13,516 bases of DNA, from the NCBI GenBank assembly GCA_021845645.1, contig JAJZVM010000111.1, positions 1-13,516 of the forward strand. The letters run 5' to 3'. Below, one piece after another: positions 4,485-11,820 of the stretch (its first letter is position 1; every line of letters begins with the position of its first letter). Source of the stretch: Bacillota bacterium (GTDB lineage Bacteria > Bacillota_E > JAJZYS01 > JAJYTV01). The notes under the pieces are model-generated. The model was not told where the DNA came from and searched no databases. It saw only the letters and a program-made list of their open reading frames with translations. Position numbers and translations under genes: made by a program.

Positions 4485-6581
4485 CTAAACCTTCTCGCGC
4501 AGGAACTCGAGCGTACGCTCCCAGACGAAGCGCCGCTGCTCGAAGCCGCGCACCATGTGGCGCGATTCCGGCAGGGTGGCGATCTCGAAGGGCTTGCGCA
4601 ATTCGATGAGGCGCGCGAGCAGCTGCGCGGTGTGCCGGAAGTGCACGTTCTCGTCCACCATGCCGTGCACGATGAGGAGATCGCCCTTCAGCCCGTCGAG
4701 GTGCTCGAGGACGCTCGCCTCCTCGTAGCCCTCGTGGTTGTCCTGGTCGGTGCCCATGTAGCGCTCGGTGTAGGCGGTGTCGTACCAGCGGAAGTCGGTC
4801 ACGGGCGCTCCGGCGACGCCCGCCTTGAACACGTCCGCTGCCTTCGTCAGGGCGGTGAGCGTCATGTAGCCGCCGTAGCTCCAGCCGAAGATGCCGACAC
4901 GTTCGGGATCAGCCAGTCCCTGGTCGACTAGGGCCTTCACCCCGATGACCTGATCCTCCAGCTCCACGGTGCCGAAGGAGCGGTTGAGCGGCGCCTCGAA
5001 CGCGAGGCCCCTCCCAGAGCTGCCGCGGCCGTCGAGCTTCAGGACGAGGTAGCCCCGCTGGGCGAGGTACTGGACGCGCAGATCCGTCGTCATGTCCCAG
5101 CTCTTCACCACCATCTGCGCGTGCGCGCCGCCGTAGACCGAGACGATCAGAGGCAGCGGTCCTGGGGCGCCCTCTGGGCGGTAGAGGGCCCCGTGCAGCA
5201 CGAGACCGTCCGGCCGCGTGACGTCGATGAACTCCGGCGGGCGGAGCCCCAGGGACTCGGCGTCGAGGCCTGGGAAGTCGTGGATGGAGACGTCGGCGTC
5301 GCCCTCGGTGTCGTGCAGGCTGGTGCGTACCGGGTGCTGCGGTGTCGTCACCTGCAAAACGTAGCGACGGTGGTCGGGAGAGAAGACGGCGTGGTTGATG
5401 CCCTCCTCCGTTGTCAGCCTGGTCAGGCCGCGCCCGTCCAGTCCGCCCTCGTAGACATGGCGGACGGCGGGGTCTTCGGCGCTGCCCATGCAGCGGAAGA
5501 CGCCGGTGGTCTGGTCGAAGTCCAGTAGCTCGTACATGAGATAGCTCTCGGGCGTCACGGCTTTGGTCTCGCCCTCGGCCGTCTGCAGGTAGAGTCGCTG
5601 GTAGCCTTCCCGTTCGCTGCGGAAGAGGATCGAACCGTCGTCCAGGAATCGCGTCGCGTCGTTGACGTTGAACCAGGGCAGGCTCTCTTCCTGCCAGAGG
5701 ATCTCTCCGACGCGGTCCCCCTCGCGGTACAGCCGCCAGTGCGCGTGCTGCTGCTCGCGGTCGCACCAAAGGACCATCAGGCCCCGCCCGGTCCAGGCGA
5801 CGCGCAGGATGTACTCGCCATGGCCCTCGAGCCAGGCGATCTCGCCGCCCGCCGCCGGCACGACACCGAGGGCGACCTTCGCGTTCTCCCGGCCGACAAA
5901 CGCGTAATGGTGCTGTTCGAGCCAAGGCTCACCCAACCCCTGGTGCACAATCGTGTAGAGCGGGATATGCCGCTCGTCCACCCGGCAGAGCGCGATCCGC
6001 TCTCCCCCGGGGGAGACCCAGAAGCCCTCATCGCGGTCGAGCTCCTCCTGGGCCGCGTATTCCGCGAGGCCGAAGCTTACCCCGGGCTCCGCCTCCTCCG
6101 TCAGCTGGGTGACGGCGCCGCTGCCGAGGTCGAGCACCTTGAGGTTGCCTTCCTCGACGTAGGCCACCTTCCTGCCGTCGGGAAACAGCCTGGGGGCTTC
6201 GGCGTGGGCAAGCGCCGGGATGGTTTCCAGCGTTCCCCGCACCGGCCCCGCGAGCATCTCGTCGCCGCGCCGCACGAGCAGGGTGTCCTGCGTCACGTCG
6301 AAGTAGGTGACGCCCACATAGGCCTGCCGCATGCGTTCACGGCGCAGCTGCTCGGCGAGCGACGCGGGCTGCGACTGGCCCTGGGCGGCCACCACGACGC
6401 GGCCCTCGCGCCTGGCGATCTCGTAGAGCCAGAGATCCTGGGCCAGTTCACCCTGGCGCGGCTGCACATAGAGAACGCCGCTTCCGTCCGGCAGGAAGCG
6501 GAGCGAGCCGGGATTGCCCCAACCAGGGGGAGGCAGTTGCGCGATATCGTCGAGAGTTACCGGGTCAAAACGCCTTTGCAC
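4485..6581 (-). CDS. S9B-family prolyl oligopeptidase (dipeptidyl peptidase IV type)
   Basis: Serine peptidase predicted to remove N-terminal dipeptides with Pro or Ala in second place. With the start used here it has 698 aa. The N-terminal beta-propeller (about 1-440) carries the Glu pair in 'AAQEELDRDEGFW' (E179/E180) that binds the substrate amino group in DPP IV. The C-terminal alpha/beta-hydrolase domain has nucleophile GWSYGG (S568), Asp in 'VHGMVDENVHF' (D643) and His in 'PESRHMV' (H675), in the family order. No signal peptide or membrane anchor is seen, so it is probably cytoplasmic, used in peptide turnover. The start GTG at 6581 has AAAGGAGG about 11 nt upstream; the frame stays open to a GTG at 6662, but that has no ribosome-binding site. 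It follows hom by 134 bp in the same direction. Confidence 0.85.
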   Translation of the reverse strand: MQRRFDPVTLDDIAQLPPPGWGNPGSLRFLPDGSGVLYVQPRQGELAQDLWLYEIARREGRVVVAAQGQSQPASLAEQLRRERMRQAYVGVTYFDVTQDTLLVRRGDEMLAGPVRGTLETIPALAHAEAPRLFPDGRKVAYVEEGNLKVLDLGSGAVTQLTEEAEPGVSFGLAEYAAQEELDRDEGFWVSPGGERIALCRVDERHIPLYTIVHQGLGEPWLEQHHYAFVGRENAKVALGVVPAAGGEIAWLEGHGEYILRVAWTGRGLMVLWCDREQQHAHWRLYREGDRVGEILWQEESLPWFNVNDATRFLDDGSILFRSEREGYQRLYLQTAEGETKAVTPESYLMYELLDFDQTTGVFRCMGSAEDPAVRHVYEGGLDGRGLTRLTTEEGINHAVFSPDHRRYVLQVTTPQHPVRTSLHDTEGDADVSIHDFPGLDAESLGLRPPEFIDVTRPDGLVLHGALYRPEGAPGPLPLIVSVYGGAHAQMVVKSWDMTTDLRVQYLAQRGYLVLKLDGRGSSGRGLAFEAPLNRSFGTVELEDQVIGVKALVDQGLADPERVGIFGWSYGGYMTLTALTKAADVFKAGVAGAPVTDFRWYDTAYTERYMGTDQDNHEGYEEASVLEHLDGLKGDLLIVHGMVDENVHFRHTAQLLARLIELRKPFEIATLPESRHMVRGFEQRRFVWERTLEFLREKV

Positions 6582-6590
6582 GGGGAGGTA

Positions 6591-6616
6591 TGCCTCCTTT
6601 TTGCGTACAGGAGGCA
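6591..6616 (-). promoter_or_regulatory. Hairpin that can sequester the peptidase ribosome-binding site
   Basis: TGCCTCCT and AGGAGGCA (6591-6598 and 6609-6616 on the plus strand) pair over 8 bp with a 10-nt loop. In the mRNA the 3' arm is the AGGAGG Shine-Dalgarno sequence of the S9 peptidase and the 5' arm is an anti-Shine-Dalgarno. A second pyrimidine run, CCTCCCC, lies between it and the start codon. Closing the stem would block translation. Confidence 0.5.
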
Positions 6617-6621
6617 CTTCG

Positions 6622-6653
6622 CCGGTCCAGGATGGATCCCTGTCCTGGACCGG
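6622..6653 (-). repeat. 11-bp perfect hairpin between hom and the S9 peptidase
   Basis: CCGGTCCAGGA (6622-6632) and TCCTGGACCGG (6643-6653) are perfect inverted repeats around a 10-nt loop. No T-run follows on either strand. It lies 62 bp beyond the hom stop and just before the ribosome-binding-site hairpin of the peptidase, so it could belong to a folded leader or separate the two messages. Confidence 0.6.
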
Positions 6654-6715
6654 GGCGAGCACCGTTCGGTCCGGCGTTTCGGTCTAGGGGAAAGAAATCC
6701 GCTCCGGGCAGCCAC

Positions 6716-7987
6716 TCAGACCGGGTCCAGTTCCGCCAGGATGAGACTCTCTTCGGCCAGCACCGCAGGGCTGTGTCGGAGCGCGTGCCGCGCCTCCTCG
6801 AGCCGCGCCCGGCGCGTCGGGGCCGTCACGAGCGAGATCGTGGCGGACCCGCTGCGGTGCATCGGCTGGCGCACCGAACGCAGAGAGACGCCCGCCGCGG
6901 CAAAGGCCTGGGCCACCCTCGCAAGCGCGTCCGGTTCGTCGCGTAGCCGCAGCCGCAGGTAGTACGAGTGGGCGTGCTGGCCGAGCGGCACGAGGGGGGC
7001 CGGTTCACGCGGCAGAGCCACGCTGCGGCCACCCACGCGGCGCGAACGTGCGGCGTCGATGATGTCGCCGATCACCGCCGAGCTGGTCGCGGGGCCGCCG
7101 GCGCCGGGTCCCTGGAAGATCAGTTCGCCGATCGGCTCGCCTCGCACATAGATCGCGTTCTGCGCCCCCTGGACGTCCGCGAGGGGGTGACCGCGCGGGA
7201 TCAGCGTCGGCGAGACGCCCAGCGTCAGCCCATCCGGCGTCGCTTCGGCCCGGGCGATCAGCTTGATCACGCCGCCCAGGCCCCGCGCCTCGGTGACGTC
7301 GAGCTCGCTCAGGCCGCGGATGCCCTCCTTCGCCACGGCGTCGACGTCGACCCATCCGCCGAAGGCGAGCGACGCGAGGATCGCGATCTTGCGCACCGCG
7401 TCCAGGGCGTCGAGGTCGTCGCTCGGTTCCGCCTCCGCGTAGCCGAGCCGCGTCGCCTCCTCGAGCGCCTCCTCGAGGCTCCCGCCCTGCTGCTGCATGC
7501 GGCAGAGGATGTAGTTCGTGGTGCCGTTGACGATGCCGTAGATCGCCTTGAGCCGGTTGCCCGCCAGGGACTCCTGGAGGGAGCGGATGATCGGGATGCC
7601 GCCGGCGACGGCCGCCTCGAACAGGAGGTCGGCACCCGGCTGCGCCGACAGCGATAGCTGGGGGCCGCACCTCGCCACAACCTCCTTGTTGGCGGTGACG
7701 ACGGACTTGCCGGCCATGAGGGCGGCCTCGATCAGGCTCCGGGCCGGCTCGAAGCCTCCCAACAGCTCGACCACGATCTCGATGTCGGGGTCTTCGAGGA
7801 TGTCCTCCGCGACGAACGTGATGCGGCCTTGCATGCTGGCCGGGCGCTGCTTTCGCTGGTCTCGCACCAGGATGCGTGACACCTCGATGTCTTCGCCGAG
7901 CCTGGAGCGGAAAAGTTCGCGCTCGCCGTCGAGCGCCTCCACGACGTGCCGCCCCACCGTTCCCAGGCCAAGCACCGCTATGCGCAT
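6716..7987 (-). CDS. hom: Homoserine dehydrogenase
   Basis: NAD(P)-dependent enzyme that reduces aspartate semialdehyde to homoserine for threonine and methionine synthesis. It has 423 aa, the usual size for the ACT-containing form. Visible in order: Rossmann GLGTVG (7-12), 'VVTANKEVVA' (96-105), 'EAAVAGGIPII' (124-134), 'GIVNGTTNYIL' (151-161), 'GYAEAEPSDDLDALDAVRK' (182-200), 'GPGAGGPATSSAVIGDI' (293-309), and a C-terminal ACT domain from about 341, the usual site of threonine feedback control. The start ATG at 7987 has GGAGG 6 nt upstream. Its promoter lies in the 112-bp gap to the divergent operon. No aspartokinase, thrB or thrC is in the window, so hom is separated from its pathway partners here. 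Confidence 0.95.
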   Translation of the reverse strand: MRIAVLGLGTVGRHVVEALDGERELFRSRLGEDIEVSRILVRDQRKQRPASMQGRITFVAEDILEDPDIEIVVELLGGFEPARSLIEAALMAGKSVVTANKEVVARCGPQLSLSAQPGADLLFEAAVAGGIPIIRSLQESLAGNRLKAIYGIVNGTTNYILCRMQQQGGSLEEALEEATRLGYAEAEPSDDLDALDAVRKIAILASLAFGGWVDVDAVAKEGIRGLSELDVTEARGLGGVIKLIARAEATPDGLTLGVSPTLIPRGHPLADVQGAQNAIYVRGEPIGELIFQGPGAGGPATSSAVIGDIIDAARSRRVGGRSVALPREPAPLVPLGQHAHSYYLRLRLRDEPDALARVAQAFAAAGVSLRSVRQPMHRSGSATISLVTAPTRRARLEEARHALRHSPAVLAEESLILAELDPV

Positions 7988-8017
7988 CTCAGACCTCCGC
8001 CTCCCGTTCTCGCGGCT

Positions 8018-8023
8018 ATTGTA
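8018..8023 (-). promoter_or_regulatory. Probable -10 of the hom promoter
   Basis: TACAAT reads on the minus strand at 8023-8018, 30 bp before the hom start codon, one base from TATAAT. No convincing -35 element is seen at 16-18 bp upstream, so the call is tentative. Confidence 0.4.
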
Positions 8024-8099
8024 GCGGATCGCTGCCGGGGCAGGTAGCCAAGCCGGCGGCGCAACGGAATGCTAGGATGGCATGGGAGGTGTTGGCCTC

Positions 8100-9062
8100 T
8101 TGGCACGACTCATACGGGAAGCGGAAGTGGATGCTCTCCTGACCATGGACGAGGCGATCGCCGCCGTCCGCGAACTGGCGAAGGCCCAGGGCGAGGTTGG
8201 CCTGCAGGAGGAACCGCGCAGGCGCCTGCGCACGTCGGGAGCGATCCTCTCGGATCTCTTCGCGGGGCACCCTGCGCTCGGCCTCATCGGCGGCAAGGTC
8301 TACGTGGTGACGAAGGAGGGCGGTGTGCGCTTTCTGGTGCAGGTCTTCTCGGAGCGGGACGGCAGGCTGCTCGGCCTGATCGAAGGCAATCGCCTGGGCC
8401 AGCTCAGGACAGGCGCGGCCTCGGCCGTCGCCACGGACGCGCTCGCCAATCCGGACGCGAGCCGCTTCGGCATGGTGGGCGCCGGGTACCAGGCCGAGAC
8501 CCAGCTCGAGGCGATCGCGCGGGTGCGCCACCTCAAGGAGGCCCAGGTGTACGCTCGCAACCGGGACCGGCTCGAGGACTTCTGCCGGCGCATGAGCGAG
8601 CGCATTGGCCTCGACGTGACGCCGGCCGCCCGCATCGACGAGGCGGTGGCGGGCAAGGACATCGTCGTGACGGCCACGTCCGCACACGAGCCTGTGCTGT
8701 TCGGTCGCCAGATCGAGCCCGGGCAGCACATCAACGCGGTCGGCTCGAACCGCCTGCACGAGCGCGAGCTCGACGGACCGGCCGTGCTGCGCGCAGCGGT
8801 CGTGGTGGTGGACTCGCGTCCCACGGCGAAGGCCGAGGCCGGAGATCTCACGCCGCTCGCCGCGCGCGGCGAGATCGACCCCGAGGAGCTCCCGAACCTC
8901 GGCGAGGTGGTGGCCGGCAAGCGAGCTGGACGCCGGCATCCGGACGACGTCACCCTCTTCCTCTCGCAGGGCATCGCCGCCTGGGACCTCGCGGTGGCCG
9001 CCGTGGTGCTGCGCCGTGCCGAGGCCGAGGGCGTCGGCCAGGAGGTGGACCTCCTCTCGTGA
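8100..9062 (+). CDS. Ornithine cyclodeaminase/mu-crystallin family NAD(P) oxidoreductase
   Basis: A 320-aa member of the family that includes ornithine cyclodeaminase, archaeal alanine dehydrogenase and ketimine reductases. Seen are the N-terminal 'MDEAIAAV', Lys in 'GLIGGKVYVV', 'GQLRTGAASAVATDALA' (100-116), the Rossmann motif 'GMVGAGYQAETQLEAI' (124-139) and 'HINAVGSNRLHERELD' (210-225). True ornithine cyclodeaminases have an Asp two residues after the VG of the last motif; here it is Asn, so ornithine deamination is doubtful and an imine reductase or amino-acid dehydrogenase activity is more likely. The TTG at 8100 is preferred because GGGAGGTG lies 8 nt upstream and the distance to MDEAI matches the family; an ATG at 8082 with a weaker AGGA is the alternative. 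First gene of a three-gene operon. Confidence 0.85.
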   Translation: MARLIREAEVDALLTMDEAIAAVRELAKAQGEVGLQEEPRRRLRTSGAILSDLFAGHPALGLIGGKVYVVTKEGGVRFLVQVFSERDGRLLGLIEGNRLGQLRTGAASAVATDALANPDASRFGMVGAGYQAETQLEAIARVRHLKEAQVYARNRDRLEDFCRRMSERIGLDVTPAARIDEAVAGKDIVVTATSAHEPVLFGRQIEPGQHINAVGSNRLHERELDGPAVLRAAVVVVDSRPTAKAEAGDLTPLAARGEIDPEELPNLGEVVAGKRAGRRHPDDVTLFLSQGIAAWDLAVAAVVLRRAEAEGVGQEVDLLS

Positions 9063-9877
9063 GCAGCCACCTCGAAGCGGACCTGGGGGGCGGCAGGCGG
9101 GCAAGCCTGCAGGAGTTCGGGCACGAAGGCGAGGTGGTGCTGCTCCTGCCCGGCGCCGGCGCCGATCGCATGGCCTTGGGCCTGCAGGGTCGCGCGCTGC
9201 AGGCCGCGGGCTACCGCGCTCTCTCGCTCGACTACCCCGGCCTCGGGCTCGCCGAGGGACCACTGCCGCGGGACGTCCCCGATCTCGCCCGCTACGCCTT
9301 CGCAACGCTCGACGCCTTGGGCGTGCAGCGCTGCCACATCCTCGGCCAGTCCCTAGGATCCGCCGTCGCCCAGGAGATGGCCATGCTCGAGCCGTCCCGC
9401 GCCGCGTCCTTGATGCTGCTCGCGACCTGGGGCCGCCAGGACGGCTTTCTCGAGCTGCGAGGCCGAATCGTCGCGCTGATCGTGCGCCAGCCAGTCGAGG
9501 AGCGCCTCGCCATGCTGCCGTACTTCATGGCGTCGCGCACCCTGATCGCGAGCCTGGGCCAGAGTGGCGGCGCCAGCCTCGGCCTGCGCGGCAGCCAGGC
9601 GGTCAGCGACGAGACCATGTCGCGCTACCTCGAACTCGCCCGCGACACGGACAAGCTAGAAAGACTCGCCGAGCTGCGCCTGCCCTGCCTCGTGCTGGCA
9701 GGCGAGCGCGACCTCATGACCCCCTGGGAATATGGCAAGGAGGTGGCGGACGTCATCCCCGGCGCCCACTTCCACCTGCTCGAGGGACCCCGCTCTTCGC
9801 ACCTCTTCCACTACGAGCTCGGCGAGGAGACGAACCGGGAGATCCTAAACTTCCTTTATCGTGTCGCCACGTCCTGA
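9059..9877 (+). CDS. Alpha/beta-fold hydrolase
   Basis: A 272-aa protein with the full hydrolase layout: oxyanion region 'LLLPGAGADRMAL' (28-40), 'LDYPGLGLAEG' (57-67), nucleophile elbow GQSLG (Ser98), acid Asp218 in 'LAGERDLMTPWEY' and His248 in 'GPRSSHLFHYEL'. A cap of helices fills about 125-200. It is a soluble protein with no signal peptide; the substrate (ester, thioester, lactone or other) cannot be read from sequence. The start GTG at 9059 overlaps the TGA of the preceding gene as GTGA, with GGAGGTG 11 nt upstream, so the two are translationally coupled and probably share a pathway. A longer open frame extends back to 8069, but it is an out-of-frame shadow of the upstream gene. Confidence 0.85.
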   Translation: MSSHLEADLGGGRRASLQEFGHEGEVVLLLPGAGADRMALGLQGRALQAAGYRALSLDYPGLGLAEGPLPRDVPDLARYAFATLDALGVQRCHILGQSLGSAVAQEMAMLEPSRAASLMLLATWGRQDGFLELRGRIVALIVRQPVEERLAMLPYFMASRTLIASLGQSGGASLGLRGSQAVSDETMSRYLELARDTDKLERLAELRLPCLVLAGERDLMTPWEYGKEVADVIPGAHFHLLEGPRSSHLFHYELGEETNREILNFLYRVATS

Positions 9878-9892
9878 AAGGGGGCCGGTCGG

Positions 9893-10126
9893 TTGGCATC
9901 GCTGTCGGAGCTTCCCGAGAAGGAACGCCGCTTCGCCCTGAAACTCGCCTACTGGTCCTGGTTCTCGCTCTTCCTGGGGGCCCTCGGCATCATCCTGTGG
10001 CTGCGCAAGGTGCTGTCGACGGGGCTGCTGCCGATCGCCTTCGTCTTCGTGCTCCTCTTTGTCGCGCAGGAGATCTGGCAACCGTTCTACACCCGTCAGG
10101 TGCTCAGGCGGACCAAGGACAAGTGA
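9893..10126 (+). CDS. Small two-helix membrane protein
   Basis: A 77-aa protein not recognised. After a charged N-terminus, residues about 19-37 ('AYWSWFSLFLGALGIILWL') and 44-62 ('GLLPIAFVFVLLFVAQEIW') form two hydrophobic membrane segments, followed by a basic tail 'RRTKDK', so both ends are probably cytoplasmic. The start is TTG at 9893, with GAAAGGGGG about 8 nt upstream. It begins 15 bp after the hydrolase stop codon and is the last gene of the operon. High GC at third codon positions supports it as real. Confidence 0.7.
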   Translation: MASLSELPEKERRFALKLAYWSWFSLFLGALGIILWLRKVLSTGLLPIAFVFVLLFVAQEIWQPFYTRQVLRRTKDK

Positions 10127-10141
10127 AAACGCCTGCTTAAA

Positions 10142-10162
10142 CCCCCTGCCTCTGGCAGGGGG
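10142..10162. terminator. Hairpin between convergent genes
   Basis: CCCCCTGCC (10142-10150) and GGCAGGGGG (10154-10162) form a 9-bp stem with a 3-nt loop between the plus-strand operon and the minus-strand reductase gene. On the minus strand it is followed by TTTAAG, on the plus strand by no T-run, so it best serves the minus-strand gene but may stop both. Confidence 0.65.
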
Positions 10163-10178
10163 CGTCGCCTACGTGGTC

Positions 10179-11276
10179 TCAGGCGCTGGTCGAGTGGCGC
10201 AAGCGGTGCTCGGCCGCCTCGCGGATCGCGTCGATCTCCTCTTCCGGAATGGCATGTTCAAAGCGCCTGAATCCCGCCACCGAGAAGCCGTTGCGCCTCG
10301 CCATCTCGCGAATCTCCCGCACCCGTTCCGGGCGGATGTCGAGACCGAGCGTGTACGGCTCGTAGCGCCGCTCCAGCGTCAGGATCATCGTCTCCGCGAT
10401 GCAGGCCTCAGCATAGCCCGGCGGGAAGCCGAAGTCGAAATGGAAGTCCACCTTGCCGGGCACCGCGATGACGCCGCCGTCGATGACCAGGACGTCGCGG
10501 CGGCGCTCGTACACCTTCTCCGACACATTGCGCGGCCTTGCCACGTCGCACACGACCGACCCCGGGCGCAGGTCCTCGGGCTCAAGCAGGACGCCGGTGG
10601 CCGACGAGACGGTGAGAACGACGTCGGCGGTCTTGGCCGCCACCCTTGCGTCGGTGCCGATCGTGACGTCGGTGCTGGTGCCAAGGTCGTCGATGCTGCG
10701 CTTGATGGCCTGAAGCTTGTCGACGCGCCGGCCGATCAGGCTTAGGCGGCGCACCGACCCCGCCATCGCCGCGGCGACGGCCTGCCCGATGGCACCGGTC
10801 GCGCCCACGACGCAGGCCTCCGCCTCCTGCGCCGGGATGCCCATGCGCTCCGCGGCGAGCAGGGCGCCTTCGACGGCCGAAGCGGCCGTGTAGGAATTTC
10901 CGGTCGTGACGGGGATGTCGAGAGACTTCGCCACCGAGACGCCCCGGTCGCCCACCACCTTCGTGAAGGCACCGAGCCCGACGATGCCTGCGCCGAGATC
11001 CTCGGCCAGCCTGCCCGCGCGGATAAGCCGCGGCAGGATCTCCTCGCGGAACGACATCTTCACCATGAGATTGGCCGAAACGGGCACGACGATGAACCAG
11101 CCCTCCGCCTCCACCCCGCTGGGCGAGCGCAGGCCGGTGATGTGCGACGCCTTGTAGGGTGGCAGACGGCTGAAGCTCTTCTCCACGAACGATTCGGAGA
11201 AGAGCCGAAGCGCAGGGTACTTGCGGGTGAAGTCATCGAAGCGCAGTGGATGAAGAACGAACGCGAAGCGCTCCAA
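10179..11276 (-). CDS. Acyl-ACP reductase-like / COG5322 predicted dehydrogenase
   Basis: A 365-aa protein similar to cyanobacterial long-chain acyl-ACP reductase (341 aa), which makes fatty aldehydes. Shared features are 'GLGAFTKVV' (100-108; ALGGFSSIV there), 'TTGNSYTA' (124-131; TTGNTHTA there), the NADPH-binding 'VVGATGAIG' (156-164) and 'EACIAETMILTLE' (290-302), which aligns with 'FACFAEAILLEFE' and keeps the cysteine (C292) that carries the acyl thioester. Such homologs in Bacillota are often annotated as shikimate dehydrogenase or predicted amino-acid dehydrogenase, so the true substrate is open. The start is TTG at 11276 with GGGAGAGGT 6 nt upstream; the frame is open to 11483 but those residues are not family-like. 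A 24-bp palindrome lies in the leader. No aldehyde-deformylating oxygenase gene is nearby. Confidence 0.75.
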   Translation of the reverse strand: MERFAFVLHPLRFDDFTRKYPALRLFSESFVEKSFSRLPPYKASHITGLRSPSGVEAEGWFIVVPVSANLMVKMSFREEILPRLIRAGRLAEDLGAGIVGLGAFTKVVGDRGVSVAKSLDIPVTTGNSYTAASAVEGALLAAERMGIPAQEAEACVVGATGAIGQAVAAAMAGSVRRLSLIGRRVDKLQAIKRSIDDLGTSTDVTIGTDARVAAKTADVVLTVSSATGVLLEPEDLRPGSVVCDVARPRNVSEKVYERRRDVLVIDGGVIAVPGKVDFHFDFGFPPGYAEACIAETMILTLERRYEPYTLGLDIRPERVREIREMARRNGFSVAGFRRFEHAIPEEEIDAIREAAEHRLRHSTSA

Positions 11277-11293
11277 CGGTCTACCTCTCCCGT

Positions 11294-11317
11294 CATGTGC
11301 ACAAATCTGTGCACATG
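11294..11317. promoter_or_regulatory. 24-bp palindrome upstream of the reductase gene
   Basis: CATGTGCACA (11294-11303) and TGTGCACATG (11308-11317) are perfect 10-bp arms around AATC. It ends 17 bp before the TTG start and abuts the ribosome-binding site. Its symmetry suits a dimeric repressor; as an mRNA hairpin it could also affect translation. Confidence 0.5.
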
Positions 11318-11347
11318 GTACCAGAAGCGAGCCGTTCGTGCAAAGCG

Positions 11348-11680
11348 CTACGCCTCGAGCAACTGTCCCGTCATGGGGTCGAGCGCGACGGTGCGCCCGT
11401 CCGCCAGGGATGCCAAGAGCGCGTCCCCCTGTGCGGCCAAGGCGCTGCAGACGGAGCCCGCGAGGCGCTGATCGACCCGCCACATCTCCCTCGCGGCGTC
11501 CGGGACGCCGAAGACGTTGCGGTCCTGCATCGTATAGGGATCTGGCTCGCAGCGGAGGACCACGACCTCCCTGAACCCGACCACCTGCGCGATCCCGGTC
11601 GGGAAGGTGACGGTCCGCTCGGCCCCGCCTGGCAGAGCCACGCGCAGCGTGCGCTCCTGCACCTCAACCTTGGTCAACAT
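11348..11680 (-). CDS. Hypothetical protein, 110 aa
   Basis: A protein I do not recognise. It appears beta-rich: the N-terminus ('KVEVQERTLRVALPGG') alternates charged and hydrophobic residues, and the C-terminus ('ALLASLADGRTVALDPMTGQ') resembles one blade of a PQQ-type beta-propeller, so it could be a degenerate propeller fragment or a small beta-barrel. No signal peptide or membrane segment is visible. The start ATG at 11680 has GAAAGGG about 11 nt upstream; a TTG follows immediately. It lies between the S1-gene terminator and the reductase leader, 71 bp before the reductase, and may be co-transcribed with it. GC-biased third positions support coding. Confidence 0.6.
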   Translation of the reverse strand: MLTKVEVQERTLRVALPGGAERTVTFPTGIAQVVGFREVVVLRCEPDPYTMQDRNVFGVPDAAREMWRVDQRLAGSVCSALAAQGDALLASLADGRTVALDPMTGQLLEA

Positions 11681-11776
11681 GCGCGGCAGGCCCTTTCTGT
11701 CGAATTCGGTGGACTGGCATACTTAATTTGCCATCGGGACCAGGGATGCGCAAGCCTCCGACGCTCCCAGGACATC

Positions 11777-11802
11777 AAAAGGGCGTCCCGCTCAGGACGC
11801 CC
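11777..11802 (-). terminator. Rho-independent terminator of the S1-domain gene
   Basis: GGGCGTCC (11781-11788) and GGACGCCC (11795-11802) form an 8-bp stem with a 6-nt loop. On the minus strand the stem is followed directly by TTTT (11780-11777). It lies 18 bp after the S1 gene stop. Confidence 0.85.
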
Positions 11803-11820
11803 GCAATGTTCGGATGTGGA

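Noticed and set aside
5739..6962. Long plus-strand open frame (407 codons)
   Set aside because: It lies opposite the S9 peptidase and hom, both with complete catalytic motifs. Long antisense frames are expected in GC-rich DNA. It has no ribosome-binding site or recognisable domain.
7988..8099. Riboswitch or T-box in the hom leader
   Set aside because: The 112-bp gap is shared with a divergent operon, and no T-box sequence or known riboswitch core is visible.
8069..9058. N-terminal extension of the hydrolase frame
   Set aside because: The frame is open back to 8069, but this part is low-complexity Arg/Gly-rich translation of the OCD gene in another frame. The hydrolase begins at the GTGA overlap.
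8016..9305. Long minus-strand open frame (429 codons)
   Set aside because: Antisense shadow of the OCD-family gene and the start of the hydrolase; the sequence is rich in Arg, His and Ala with no family motif.
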